In this document: piece after piece, positions 18,039 to 29,000 of the stretch
Layout: every line of letters begins with the position of its first letter
How positions within the stretch are numbered: the stretch's first letter is position 1
Source of the DNA: Microbacterium galbinum
Lineage (GTDB): Bacteria > Actinomycetota > Actinomycetes > Actinomycetales > Microbacteriaceae
Length of the DNA: 64,000 bases
Assembly: GCF_023091225.1 (NCBI RefSeq)
Contig: NZ_JAHWXM010000002.1
Location: forward strand, 434,001 to 498,000
Reading direction: 5' to 3'
Notes under the pieces: generated by a model
Databases searched by the model: none
What the model was told of the DNA's origin: nothing
Seen by the model: only the letters and a program-made list of their open reading frames with translations
Made by a program: the position numbers and the translations under genes

Positions 18039-18698
18039 TCAGGCACCCTTCACTGCGTTGCGGACGTAGACGATGCGGCCACGAGCACCGGGGACGGCGC
18101 CCTTGACGAGCATCAGACCCTTCTCGATGTCGATGGCGTGCACCGTGAGGTTGAGGACGGTCACGCGCTCGCCACCCATACGGCCGGCCATGCGCATGCC
18201 CTTGAAGACGCGGCTCGGGGTCGACGATGCGCCGATGGAGCCGGGCTTGCGGTGGTTGCGGTGCGAACCGTGCGATGCCGAGACGCCCTTGAAGTTGTGA
18301 CGCTTCATGACACCGGCAAAGCCCTTGCCCTTGCTCGTGCCGACGACGTCGACGAGCTGGCCGGCCTCGAACGTGCCGTCGACCGTGAGCTCCTGACCGA
18401 GTGAGTAGTCAGCAGCATCCGCGGTGCGGATCTCGGTGACGTGGCGGCGCGGCGTGACGCCGGCGGCCTCGAAGTGAGCCGTGAGGGGCTTGTTCACCTT
18501 GCGGGGGTCGATCTGGCCGTACGCGATCTGCACGGCGTTGTAGCCGTCCTTCTCGGGGGTACGAACCTGGGTGACCACGTTCGGTGCGAGCTCGATGACG
18601 GTGACGGGGACGAGCTTGCCGCTCTCGTTCCACACCTGGGTCATGCCGAGCTTCGTGCCGAGCATGCCCTTGGAAATCTTTGCGTTGATGTCAGCCAT
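18039..18698 (-). CDS. rplC: 50S ribosomal protein L3
   Basis: Its central loop reaches the peptidyl-transferase centre. The 219-residue protein starts [20 protein letters not shown] and has the loop [20 protein letters not shown] followed by [18 protein letters not shown]. The start is set at 18698 by alignment with the family; in-frame codons further upstream run into rpsJ. It lies eight bases after the rpsJ stop. Confidence 0.98.
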   Translation of the reverse strand: MADINAKISKGMLGTKLGMTQVWNESGKLVPVTVIELAPNVVTQVRTPEKDGYNAVQIAYGQIDPRKVNKPLTAHFEAAGVTPRRHVTEIRTADAADYSLGQELTVDGTFEAGQLVDVVGTSKGKGFAGVMKRHNFKGVSASHGSHRNHRKPGSIGASSTPSRVFKGMRMAGRMGGERVTVLNLTVHAIDIEKGLMLVKGAVPGARGRIVYVRNAVKGA

Positions 18699-18706
18699 GT
18701 CGAACC

Positions 18707-19015
18707 TCAGAGCTTGATCTCGATGTTGACATCGGCCGGGAGGTCGAGACGCATCAGCGAGTCGACGGCCTTGGGCGTCGGGTCGACGATGTCGATCAGA
18801 CGCTTGTGGGTGCGCATCTCGAAGTGCTCGCGGCTGTCCTTGTACTTGTGGGGCGACCGGATGACGCACACGACGTTCTTCTCGGTCGGAAGCGGCACGG
18901 GGCCGACGACGGTCGCGCCCGCACGGGTCACGGTGTCGACGATCTTGCGTGCCGACGAGTCGATGACCTCGTGGTCATACGACTTCAGGCGAATGCGGAT
19001 TTTCTGTCCCGCCAT
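18707..19015 (-). CDS. rpsJ: 30S ribosomal protein S10 / NusE
   Basis: Head protein of the 30S subunit and, as NusE, the NusG/NusB partner in antitermination. The 102-residue protein starts [19 protein letters not shown] and has the ribosome loop [20 protein letters not shown]. First gene of the S10 operon. The ATG at 19015 is the family start. A predicted promoter at 19322-19351 would give a leader of about 300 bases. Confidence 0.98.
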   Translation of the reverse strand: MAGQKIRIRLKSYDHEVIDSSARKIVDTVTRAGATVVGPVPLPTEKNVVCVIRSPHKYKDSREHFEMRTHKRLIDIVDPTPKAVDSLMRLDLPADVNIEIKL

Positions 19016-19321
19016 TGTCTGCTCACTCTCTTTAAGCGTCTTACCGGCCTGAACCCGGTGGCTCAGGGGCATTGGACGCACGTCGGCGCTGTTCACGCCT
19101 CGGCACTCGAACGACTCCGGGGAGTCGCTCTGCGCACCACTGTTCTGCTGTCATCCCGACCTCCGCCGCGCACGGCGAAGACCTCGAAAGGAAGGTGTCG
19201 GGGTTGTGTGTTCTGCTACCCGCGGCCTAGAACCCTGCGCCTCTCAGAGGAGACACCGTCTATGCACTGCCCTGGCAGTGATTCGGCGCACGCTGAGCGC
19301 ACCGAAATGTCGAACCTGTCT

Positions 19322-19351
19322 ATTCTGCCACGGGGTATTTCACTTGTGCAA
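19322..19351 (-). promoter_or_regulatory. Probable S10 operon promoter
   Basis: TTGCAC (19351-19346), an 18-base spacer and CAGAAT (19327-19322) on the minus strand. Predicted start near 19315. Confidence 0.5.
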
Positions 19352-19397
19352 ACCCGGGCGTGTCGCGCCGCCGCCGAAGCCTCAGCCGCGAGGTGAG

Positions 19398-19431
19398 AAC
19401 GGGGCGAGGCATCCCCATGCCTCGCCCCGTT
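19398..19431. terminator. Perfect 15-bp hairpin upstream of the S10 promoter
   Basis: AACGGGGCGAGGCAT pairs exactly with ATGCCTCGCCCCGTT around a CCCC loop. No U tract on either side. It probably insulates the S10 promoter from read-through. Confidence 0.6.
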
Positions 19432-19745
19432 CGGGGAGGGCGTTCAGTGCGAGGGGGCACACCGAACGCGAGGAATCCGGCGTGAAGGGACGCCGAGATC
19501 CTCGATCGAGGGCACGGCGATGACGCCGCCGTGCAGGCGGGGTGACGAAGGCGCGCAGCGAGTGCGCACGTCGCAAGATGATCCCCAAGATCGCATTCCC
19601 CAGTTGAACGCGGACGAGCCGCGTGCTTCAGGAGTCCGGACCCCTCCGGGCTCCCCGACCGCCCTATCCCCAGTGCGGTCCGCTCCAGTCTACGCATCCG
19701 CGGGTCTCCGCGCGAGCATCCGCCGGAATATCGCAGCGCACGACG

Positions 19746-19781
19746 GAGGGCGGCGACCTCCTTCCGGAGATCACCGCCCTC
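19746..19781 (-). terminator. Terminator hairpin after the MT0933-like gene
   Basis: Sixteen-base-pair stem (two U-G wobbles on the minus transcript) closed by a GGAA tetraloop, 11 bases past the stop of the small gene at 19793. No U tract. Confidence 0.6.
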
Positions 19782-19792
19782 GGAGCGATCGA

Positions 19793-20005
19793 CTACTGGT
19801 TGCCGACCTGCTTGTCGGCCGCGTCGCGGATCTCGTCGATCTTCTCGGACGCACCCGGAGCGATCTTCTTGGCGAAGTCGGCGACGCCGTCGAGGACCTT
19901 GTCGCTGATGTCCTCGGCCTGTTCGCTCTTCACGGCCTCGGCGATCTTGTCCTTGTTCTGCTCGACGAAGTCCTTGCCCTTGTTGACGGCGTCCTCGATA
20001 CCCAT
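19793..20005 (-). CDS. MT0933-like small antitoxin-family protein
   Basis: A 70-residue, highly charged helical protein: MGIEDAVNKGKDFVEQNKDK, IAEAVKSEQAEDISDKVLDG, then ADFAKKIAPGASEKIDEIRD. The alternating Lys/Asp/Glu helix matches the MT0933/Rv0909 antitoxin family of Actinobacteria, in which many members are orphans; a stress-induced CsbD-like role is an alternative. No toxin-like gene adjoins it: its neighbours are the giant surface protein and the S10 leader. AGGGGA precedes the ATG by six bases. It lies 46 bases downstream of the giant gene on the same strand, so it could be its last cistron, and is followed by a strong hairpin. Confidence 0.6.
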   Translation of the reverse strand: MGIEDAVNKGKDFVEQNKDKIAEAVKSEQAEDISDKVLDGVADFAKKIAPGASEKIDEIRDAADKQVGNQ

Positions 20006-20051
20006 GTGCGTCCCCTACTGGTCATGTGCTCCGGATCGGTTCCGGGCACCC

Positions 20052-23000
20052 TCATTCTGCATGCACGGACGCGCCGGCGGAAGAGCGTCGACGCGCGGCG
20101 ACGAACAGTCCTCCCGACACCATCATCAGCAGGGCGACCGCGAGCAGACCCCAGGCCATCTCGGCACCGGTCGTGGCGAGCGGATCCGCCGCGGCGACAT
20201 CGACCGTCGCCTCGTCGGTCAGCACGGCGTCCTCGGTCTGCGCGCTGGGCGAGGTGACCGTGACGACGTTGGTGACCGACGGGTACGCGGCTTCGCCGAC
20301 GTTCACGCGCAGCGCGAGGGTGATCTCCTCGTCGACCGCGAGGCCGTCCTCGAGCGTCCAGGTCACGACCTGGCCGTCGACCTGCACTCCCTCGTCGGGA
20401 GATCCGGCGAACGAGAGCCCGGCGGGCAGCACGTCCGTCACGGTGATCGGCCCCGGGTCGGCGGTGGGACCGTCGTTGCGCACGACGATCTCGTACGACC
20501 CGGCCTTGCCGACCTGGAACTCCCCGACCGCGGTCTTGCTCACGACCAGCGCGGCCATCGGCGGCACCGTGACGACGTCCGACGCGCGGTTGTCGTCGGG
20601 GGTGCGGTCGGGGTGCTCCTCCGTGATCTCGGCGGCGGAGACATCCGCCACGTTCACGACCTCGGAGTAGGCCGCGACGAGCACGCGGGTGCTCACACCC
20701 AGGACGGATGCCGTCTCGCCCGGCGCGAGGGGCAGCGCGTAGCGCGCGACCACACGCGTCCCGGCCGTCGCGTCGTCCGCATCGACCGGTTCGATGCTCT
20801 CGATCGACCAGTCGGTGCCGACCTCGTCGCCTGCGACCGTCGTGACCTCGAGCCCGGCGGGCACGACGTCGGTCACGACGACATCCGTCGCCTCGGACGG
20901 ACCGGCGTTGCGGACCTCGAGAGCGAACGCGAGCTCGTCGCCGATGCGCACGGCGGCTGCGTCGTGGGTCTTCGTGATCGAGAGATCCACCTCGCGAGCG
21001 ACTGTGAGATCGGCCGAGTCACCGTCGTTCTCGGGGTTCGAGTCCGGGGTGCCCGACGACACGGATGCCGTATTGGTGAGCACCGTACCGTGCGCGACCG
21101 ACGGGTCGACGGCGGCCTCGAACTCGATCGAGGGCGCAGCGGCGCCGTTCACGAGGCCCGCGTCCGCCGGCAGCATCGTGAAGGTCACGGTCTGCGGATC
21201 GGCGTCGTCGGGCTGCGCGGACCACGCCTCGACGGCGTCACCGGTCAGACCGGTGAAACGGATGCCGGAGGGCAGCGCGTCCGTGACCGTGATCGGCCCG
21301 ACCGCATCGCTCGGTCCGGCGTTCTCGACCTCGATCCGGTAGCGCACGCTCTCCCCCGCGACCGCGGAGGTGATCTCGGCGCCCTCGGCGTCGACCGCCG
21401 TCTTGACGAGGCCGAGGTCGGCATCCGTGGAGACGTCAATCGCGGCGTCGTCGCTGTCGGAGTGCGGCGAGGTGCTGCGGCTGTCGGTCCACGACAGGTT
21501 CGCCGTGTTCGTCAGCTCGGTGCCGGTGGGCACGTTCGACTCGATGAGGGCGACGACCGTGATCGTGCTCTCCCCCAGCGGGTGTCCGCGACGGATGCAG
21601 CTCTGGGCGTCCTCGTCGCACGTCCAGCCCTCGCCCGCGATCGAGACGGGGGCGAGGCCGGCCGGCAGCACGTCGGTGAGGAAGGCGTCCGCGACGGACG
21701 GCCCCTCGTTGTCGACCGTGATGGTGTACTCGACCTCGGTGCCGGCGATCCACGGACCGTCGGCGACGTCCTTCTGCACCGTCATCTCGGCGAGGGTGAC
21801 GATGTCGATCTCGGCCTCGCCGTGGTTGTTCGCGGGGTCGAAGTCGTCGGGCCCCGTCACGTCGGCCTCGTTCACCAGGGTCTGCGGGCGAACGTCTGCG
21901 GCCACGTCGGCGGTGACGACGATCTCGATGGTCGATCCGACCTCGAGGGTCTGCTCCTCGGTCAGCGCCGTCCACGAGATCGCGCGGCCGTTCTCCGACA
22001 CCGTGGGGCTGGCGGCGTCTGCCTCGGCTCCCGCGATCGAGATTGTCGACGAGCTGTACGTGAGACCTGCCGGGAGCTGATCGCTGATCGTGATCGGCGC
22101 GCTCGAGAAGCTCGGCCCCTGGTTCGTCACCGTCAGCAGGAATCGCGTCTGCGTGCCCGCGGTCACCTCCGGGGTCTCTCCCTCGGCGACGGCGACGCCC
22201 TCGGCATCCATCGCCTGCTTGAGGATCGCGAGATCCGCGACGCGGTCGGAGTCCGTCGTGTCGCCGTCGCGCGGCTCGTTGGTGGCGTTGGTCGCCGATG
22301 CGGTCGCCCAGTTCTCGACGACCGAACCGGGCGCGAGCGCGGCGTCGACGTCGTAGGTCACGACGAACGCGCGGGTGTTGTCCCCCGCGGCCGCCGGCAC
22401 GGTGCCGTCGACGGTGAACGTGTCGTGGGTGTCGGGGCCCGCGATTCGGGTCCAGGTGCCCGTCACGTCCTCGACGGATGCGAAGGCGAGCATGCTCGGC
22501 ACCTCGTCCTCGACGCTGACGTCGCGGGCATCCGCCGGTCCGTTGTTCGTCACGACGACGCGGTAGCTCACCGTCTCACCGGCGACCACGACGGGCAGCG
22601 GCCCGCCGAACTGCGCGGCGTCCTTCCAGACTCCCTGGTCGTTCACGACGCGCGTCTTGGTGATGGCGAGGGTCGTCGCATCCCCCGGAGAGACGGTGAC
22701 ATCGTCGGAGTTGTTGGTGGTGGTCGGATCGGTGGTCGCCCCCGCGGTGACGGTCGCCTCGTTGACGATGTCGCCGTCGTCGGGCGTCCACGATGCGAGC
22801 ACGGTACCGGTCAGCGAGAGATCCTGCGCGGGACCGACCGCGAGCTGGGTGCCCGTGAACGTCCAGGTGATCGTGTCACCGGCGGTGGCGGGCCAGCCGT
22901 CGGATGCCGAGGCGGTCCACGCCGTCAGCCCCGCCGACGGGTCGGCCACGCCGGTGATCCCCTCCGGGATGGTGTCGGTCACGGTGATCTTGTCGTCCGC

Positions 23001-26000
23001 CGTCGACGCCGACACCGAGGGGCCGTTGTTGCGCACCGCGATGCTCCACGTGATCGAGCGTCCGGCGGTCACCTCGGCGGTGTTCACCGTCTTCTCGATC
23101 GCGAGATCGGCAGCGCTCGAGATGGGCTTCGTGGCCGTGGCCGCGTTGTCCTTCGCGATGTCGGCCGGCAGCTCGTACGTGCGGCCGGTGACGCTCGCGG
23201 TGTTCTCGGCGGTCCCGGTGGCCGGGGCCTGGATCGTGACGTTCGCGACCAGGACGATCCGGTCGGAACCGTCGGCCTTCAGGGCCGTGCCGGTCGTACC
23301 GACGACGAACGGGTCGGCTGCCGTGCCCGCACCCGAGAGCGAGAGCGCGGTGCCCGTGGTGTCGGCGGCGCCGCTGTAGTACCGCGCGGTGAAGGCACCG
23401 GTGGTCACGCCGTCGGGGAGGACGGCCTCATCGGTCACGCGGAACGGACCGTTCGCGGCATCCGGTCCCTGGTTGGTGACCGTGATGCGCCACTGCGGCT
23501 GCGTGTACCCGCCGCGCACCGAATCGCCGGCCGTCCAGGCGCCCTGGGCGTCGCCGCCGATCGCCTGCTTGACGATCTTCAGGTCGGCACGGGCGATCTG
23601 CGCGTTCGCCTGCGCGTTCGTGTCGACGTACAGGCCGTTCGCGTTACGGGTGACGCCCGTCCGATCGGTGGCGGAACCCGTGAGGGTGTTCGTGTGGTTG
23701 GTCGCGAGTCCCGCTCCCGCCGTGGTCACGGCATCCGCGAGCGGCTTCGAGGAGAAGGTCACGACGACCGTGCGCTGGGCATCGGTCGCCCCGGCGGCGG
23801 TTCCCGGAAGGAACGCCGCACCGGTCTCCGAACCCAGCACCCAGGTGAGCACCTGGCGACCGTTCGCCGTCGTGATCGTGGGCGCGTCGAGGGCGATCGC
23901 CGCCTGACCCGCCACCGAGATGCGCGGCGCCACCGAGTCGTCGAAGCGCCAGTCCGTCGGAAGGGTGTCGGTGAGGGTGACGGTCTGGGCGGAGCCCGCA
24001 CCGACGTTTCGGGCCTGGAGGGTCCAGGAGAACGCCTCGCCAATGAAGGCCTGGGCACCCGGCGTGGTGACGCTCTTCTGCAGCTGGATGCTCGGGAAGA
24101 GCGGGCTGATCGCCGCGCTGCCCGTCGTGTTGGTGGTGGGGATGGCTGCCCCACCCGGGCGGGTCGAGCCCGGACGGTAGACCCAGCCATCGGACGACGC
24201 CGACGAATACTGCGTGACGCGAACCGTGTTGTTGAGGGCGATCGCGCGCAGCGACTCCGAGGAGACGAAGCTGCCCTCGTAGACGAGGTCGCGCACGTTG
24301 GCACCGCTCGCGTTCGAGAGCGGACCGGCGAGGGTCCAGGTGATCACGCCGCCGCGGCCGTCGCGGATCGCGTCCTCATCGGAGAACACGGCCTCGTCGA
24401 ACACGCTCTGCTTCGTGTCGATGCGCACTCCCGCGTCGACCGTGTCGGTGACGACGATCCCGTGAGCAGGCGCCGTGCCTGCACCGGTGGCGTTCGTCAC
24501 GCGCACGCGATAGGTGAAGGATTCGTCGGGGTTCCCCGTCTTGCTCGCCGCATAGGTCGAGTCCGCGGCGCCCGTCGTCTTGACGGCCTTCGCGATCGTG
24601 ACGCTGGGGTGGAGCAGAGTCACGGTGGCCGTCGACGTCGGCGTCTTGCGGTCCCCCGGTGCGGTGGATCCGTTGACCGAGCTCCAGGCGAAGGTGCCCG
24701 TGTTGCTCGGCGCCGCGGCCGTCACGGCGTTCGTGATACGCGCCTCGAACGTGACGGTGATCGTGCGGTTCGCCGACCACGCGAGGATGTCGTCGGGACC
24801 GACGCTCCAGGTGAGCGTCCGCCCGTTCAGCGACGGGGCGCCGATCACGGGCGTGTTGGGAGCGCCCGCCCAGTTCGCCGTCTCAGTGTGCGTGCCGCCC
24901 GAGAGGTACTCGACTCCGACCGGCAGGGTGTCGGACAGCACGACGTCGTAGAAGTTCGTGCTGGCCGGCAGTGTGGTGGTCAGGGTGTAGGTGACGACGT
25001 CGCCGACCGGTGCGGAGCCCGGCTCGACGGTCTTGAGGATGGATGCTTCGGGCATGCGCACCGTCGCGGAGCTGATCGCCGCGACCGTGCCGCGACGGTC
25101 CGACGTGTCGGTGTCATCGCCCACCGCGAGCGGGAGCGTGTATCCCTTGAGCTCGGCACGGTTGGTGAACGTCGACCCGCCGCCGGCCTGGGTCTCGACC
25201 GTCCCGGTGTAGGTGAGCGTGGGCGCACCGGTCGGGCCGGTTCCGTTGATCACCGGGATGGTCCACTCGATGAGCGTTCCCGGACCGGTGCCCGGCTGGA
25301 TCACGTTGCCCGTGCCGATCGCGCAGTCACCGATGATGCGCGGATCACCGGACGTGGCGGAGAGGGTGCTCGGCGTGATCTCGGTCGGCACGCAGTCGAG
25401 CACGACGGCGTCGTAGAACGAGACGCGGTTCGCGCCGTTCTCCGCTCGCAACGTGTAGGTCACCGTGCCGTCGGCGGCGACCGTCGCGGACGATGCCGTC
25501 TTCGTGAGCCGCGGGGCGGGCTCGATGAACTGCACCTGGGCGTTCGCGGTGCGGGTGAGGCGCGCGTTCGTGTTCGTGCTGTTCGGGTCGCCGAAGGTCA
25601 GTGTGGCCGTGTTCGTCAGCTGCGTGCCGTTGGCGATCTGCGGCTGGCTCGCGTTGGCCGTGTTGGCGTCGCGGTCCTTCACCCACACCGAGATCTGCAC
25701 GCGGAACGTCTGCGCTTCGTCCGTGCCGTTCGTGTACGTGCTCGGGAAGGTGAGCACGCCGCGCGCGGCGCCCGAGGTCTCGGCGGTCCGGAAGCCGTCG
25801 GCCTCGTCGGCCGTCTCGATCTCTTCTCCCGTCGGACCGAAGAACTTCGCACTCCCCGCCACGTACTGGTACGTGACCGCCGCGCCGCCGGTGCTGAGCG
25901 CGCCGTTGTCGGAGAGCACGGCATTGCGGATGGAAGTGCGGGCCGGGATGCTCATCGAGTACTCGAAGGTCGCGTACTCCCCCTGCACGATCTGCGACGC

Positions 26001-29000
26001 GGAGTTGCGCGCCGAGGTGCCGAGATCCGTCTGACCGAACGGCGTCCCGGTCGTCGGGCCGACCTCGGTCGACAGGAGCTTCTTGGCGACGGTCACGTCG
26101 GGCAGGTGCACCTCGGCGGTGTCGACCGTGTCGACATCGGATGCCGCGACCTCACCGGCCTGCGGGGTGCGGTTCGTGAGCTGCTGGCCACCGGCATCCG
26201 CCTGCGGCACGACCGTGGTCTTCGTCGACGGCGTGTTCTCGATCGCGTAGCTGACGATGCCGGCCGTGTTGACGTAGCTCTGCGTGAGCTGTGCGGCGGC
26301 GCCGCCGTTCGTCGCGCCGGCGGGAACCGTGAGGGTGTAGCCGAGCGAGAGGCCGCGGACGACCTCGGGCGCGGCGTTCTCACCCGTGGTCGCGGGGGTG
26401 CTGCCGGGAACCGAGGCGCCGACCGTCCAGACGATCACCGAGCGCCCGCTGTACGCAGGCGTCAGAGCGATCCCGTTCGGCAGCTCTCCATCGTCGTAGG
26501 CGACCGCGGTGACGTCATCCGCTGTCGTGTACGGCGACGCGGGTGCGATCGCCCCGCCGTCATAGGTCGCGGCGGTGAAATCGGCGACGTCCGCCTTCTT
26601 CACCCCTGCCGGGAGAACGTCCCACACGACGTAGTCGGTGGTCGAGTTCTGGGGGGAGGTGACGTCGATCCGGTACTCGACCTTGTCGTTCTGCACGACC
26701 TGGTTCGTCTCGGTGCGCGCGCCGAAGGTCGTACCGTTCGGGGTCGCGGTGCCGTTGACCGCGGCGATGCCCTTGGTGAGCGTCGAACCCCAGTCGAGGT
26801 CGATGCCCGCGTCGTCGCGGCGGAAGGAGATCTCGCCGTTGACGTTCACCTGCTGGTACTTCGCCTGGTTCTTCGGGCTGTCGACCTCTTCGCGGGATGC
26901 GGACTGCGCCTGCACCTCACCGCGGATGTAGATGGTCACCGTGCTGCCCGCGGGCATGAAGCGGTGGTCGCTGCCCCCGCGGTTGCGAGAGCCGAACTCC
27001 CAGGTGAGCGACGACTCGGTCGTCACCGGGTTCGGGATGAAGTCGGTGGGGAATCCGGACGAGCCGTAGGCGACCGGGGTCGTCGTCGATGCACCCGCCG
27101 GGAAGCCCGTGTAGGCGTAGCGGACCTCCTGCAGCGCGACGCCCTCGGGGAGGTAGTCGACGAGCTCGGGGTTACGGATATCGATCCCCTTCGCGAACGG
27201 GATCTCGATGCGGTACCAGACCGAGTCGCCGGGCGAGAACGGCTGGACGGCATCCTTCACCCAGGCCTCGGGGTCGGTGGTGAGATCGCTGCCGCGCTCG
27301 AGAACCGTCTTCGTGAGTCCGGTGAAGCCCGAGGTGATGATCGCGGCGGAGTCGTCGGAGACCAGGCGGGCGCCGCCGACGCGCGCGCTCAGCGCCGGGT
27401 CGTTCGCGATCGCGGCGATCGGGTCGGTCTGCGCCGTGACGGTGACGCGGTTGACGAAGCTGTCGCCCGAGCTCGTGCCGCCGCTGGCGCCGCTGTAGTT
27501 GGGGCGCTGCATGACCGAGTAGCGGCCGGTCATCGTCTCGCCCGCGACGAGGTCGTCGGCGGAGAAGACGACCGTGAACGTGCCGTCGGTGCGGTCGTAG
27601 TCGATCGAGACGACCGTCAGGTCGTCGGAGAGCACGGCGCCGCTCGCGGTGGTCGGGTAGTTGCACGCCTCGCCGGGGACCTCGGAGTTCCAGCGCTCGG
27701 ACGTGACCGTCGCGCCGTCGATCATGAGGGTCGCGGCCGCCTCCCCCGCAGGGAGCGCGGGGCAGAGACCGTTCGGGATGACGTCGGTGAGAATGATGTC
27801 GCTCGCATCGACGTACTCGCTGACGTCGACCTGCATGGAGTAGACCGCCACCGATCCCGTCGAGAACAGTCCGCTCGAGTCGACGCTCTTGAGCACGCGC
27901 ACGTCGACCGCCTCGATGATCTCGTCATCGTCATCGGAGCTGGAGCGCAGCGACTCGTCGCCGCCGAAGACCGGCCCCTGGTAGGTGCCGACGACCGACG
28001 CGACGTTACGGAACGTCTGCGCGGTGGCCGGCGCATCCGTGGCACCGTGGCGGGTGGAGGCGCCGGTGTTGTTGTCGAGGTTCGCCGCCTGTGCGCCGCT
28101 CTCGGCAGATGGGGCCGTGCCCGCCGCCCACTGCGCGTTGGCGAACAGCGGGACGACAGCGCGGTACTGGAGGGTACGGGTCTCGTCGGCCGCGAGGTCG
28201 CCGAGCAGCCACGTGACCTTGGTGTAGACGCCGGCGCCGGAGAGTCCGAGAGCCAGCGCCTGGGCCTCGGTGAGCGACACCGTCTCGACGGTCTCACCGT
28301 CGATCGCGCCACCGGCGAGACGAGGCGCGGTCGGGTACTCGGCACCCGGTGCCGAGTTGTCGACGGTGGTGCCGTCACCCAGGTATTCGATTCCGGCCGG
28401 GAGGTAATCGGTCACGGTCGCGCCGAGGGTCGCCTCGCGCCTCGTGTTCTGCACGGTCACGGTGTAGACGGTGGGCTCGCCGTGCGCGCCGCGCAGACGC
28501 TCGTCCTCGGCGCTGGGCTCGGATTTGGTGACGCGGAGCGCCTTGACCGGCACGTCGTCATCGGCAAAGCCCGTACCCGACGTGTGGTCGGCCGTGCGGG
28601 AGACGCTGGTCGAGCCATCGAAGGTGGGCAGACGCGCGGGGTCGTCGCTGGTGAACGCTCGGATCGAGAAGTCGATGCGGCTGCCGACCGGGTAGGCGTC
28701 GGATGCCGGGGCGATCGTGATCGTGGAGGGAACGGTCGCACCCTGCGGAAGGTCGTTGACGTTCGACCAGACCCAGACCTGCTGACCGGCGGGGACCGCG
28801 CACAACTGCGGCTGAGCGGAGCCCGTGGGGGCGGCCACGAGGCCGAGGTCGGTGCAACTCGGGAGATCGGTGGTGGCCGTGCGCGTGCGGTTGGGCAGCA
28901 CCTGACCCTCGGTGAAGATCGTCGGGGCACCGAACTCGCCGCCCGAGACGAACGAGACGGATGCCGGGACCATCGCCATGAGGCTGAGGTTGAACTGGCG

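Larger units (their letters stand above)
19016..19745. other. Intergenic leader and spacer upstream of rpsJ
   Basis: About 730 bases with no credible gene on either strand. The rpsJ-proximal 300 bases are the predicted untranslated leader of the S10 operon and hold small hairpins, for example CACTGC/GCAGTG near 19265-19280. Beyond the promoter lie a perfect hairpin at 19398-19431 and about 310 bases in which I see nothing recognisable. Short reading frames here (such as one on the minus strand covering 19320-19697) have Arg-rich shadow composition and no ribosome binding site. Confidence 0.6.

Noticed and set aside
19320..19697. Minus-strand reading frame of 125 codons in the S10 upstream region
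   Set aside because: Arg-rich shadow composition, no ribosome binding site, and it crosses the 15-bp hairpin and the S10 promoter.
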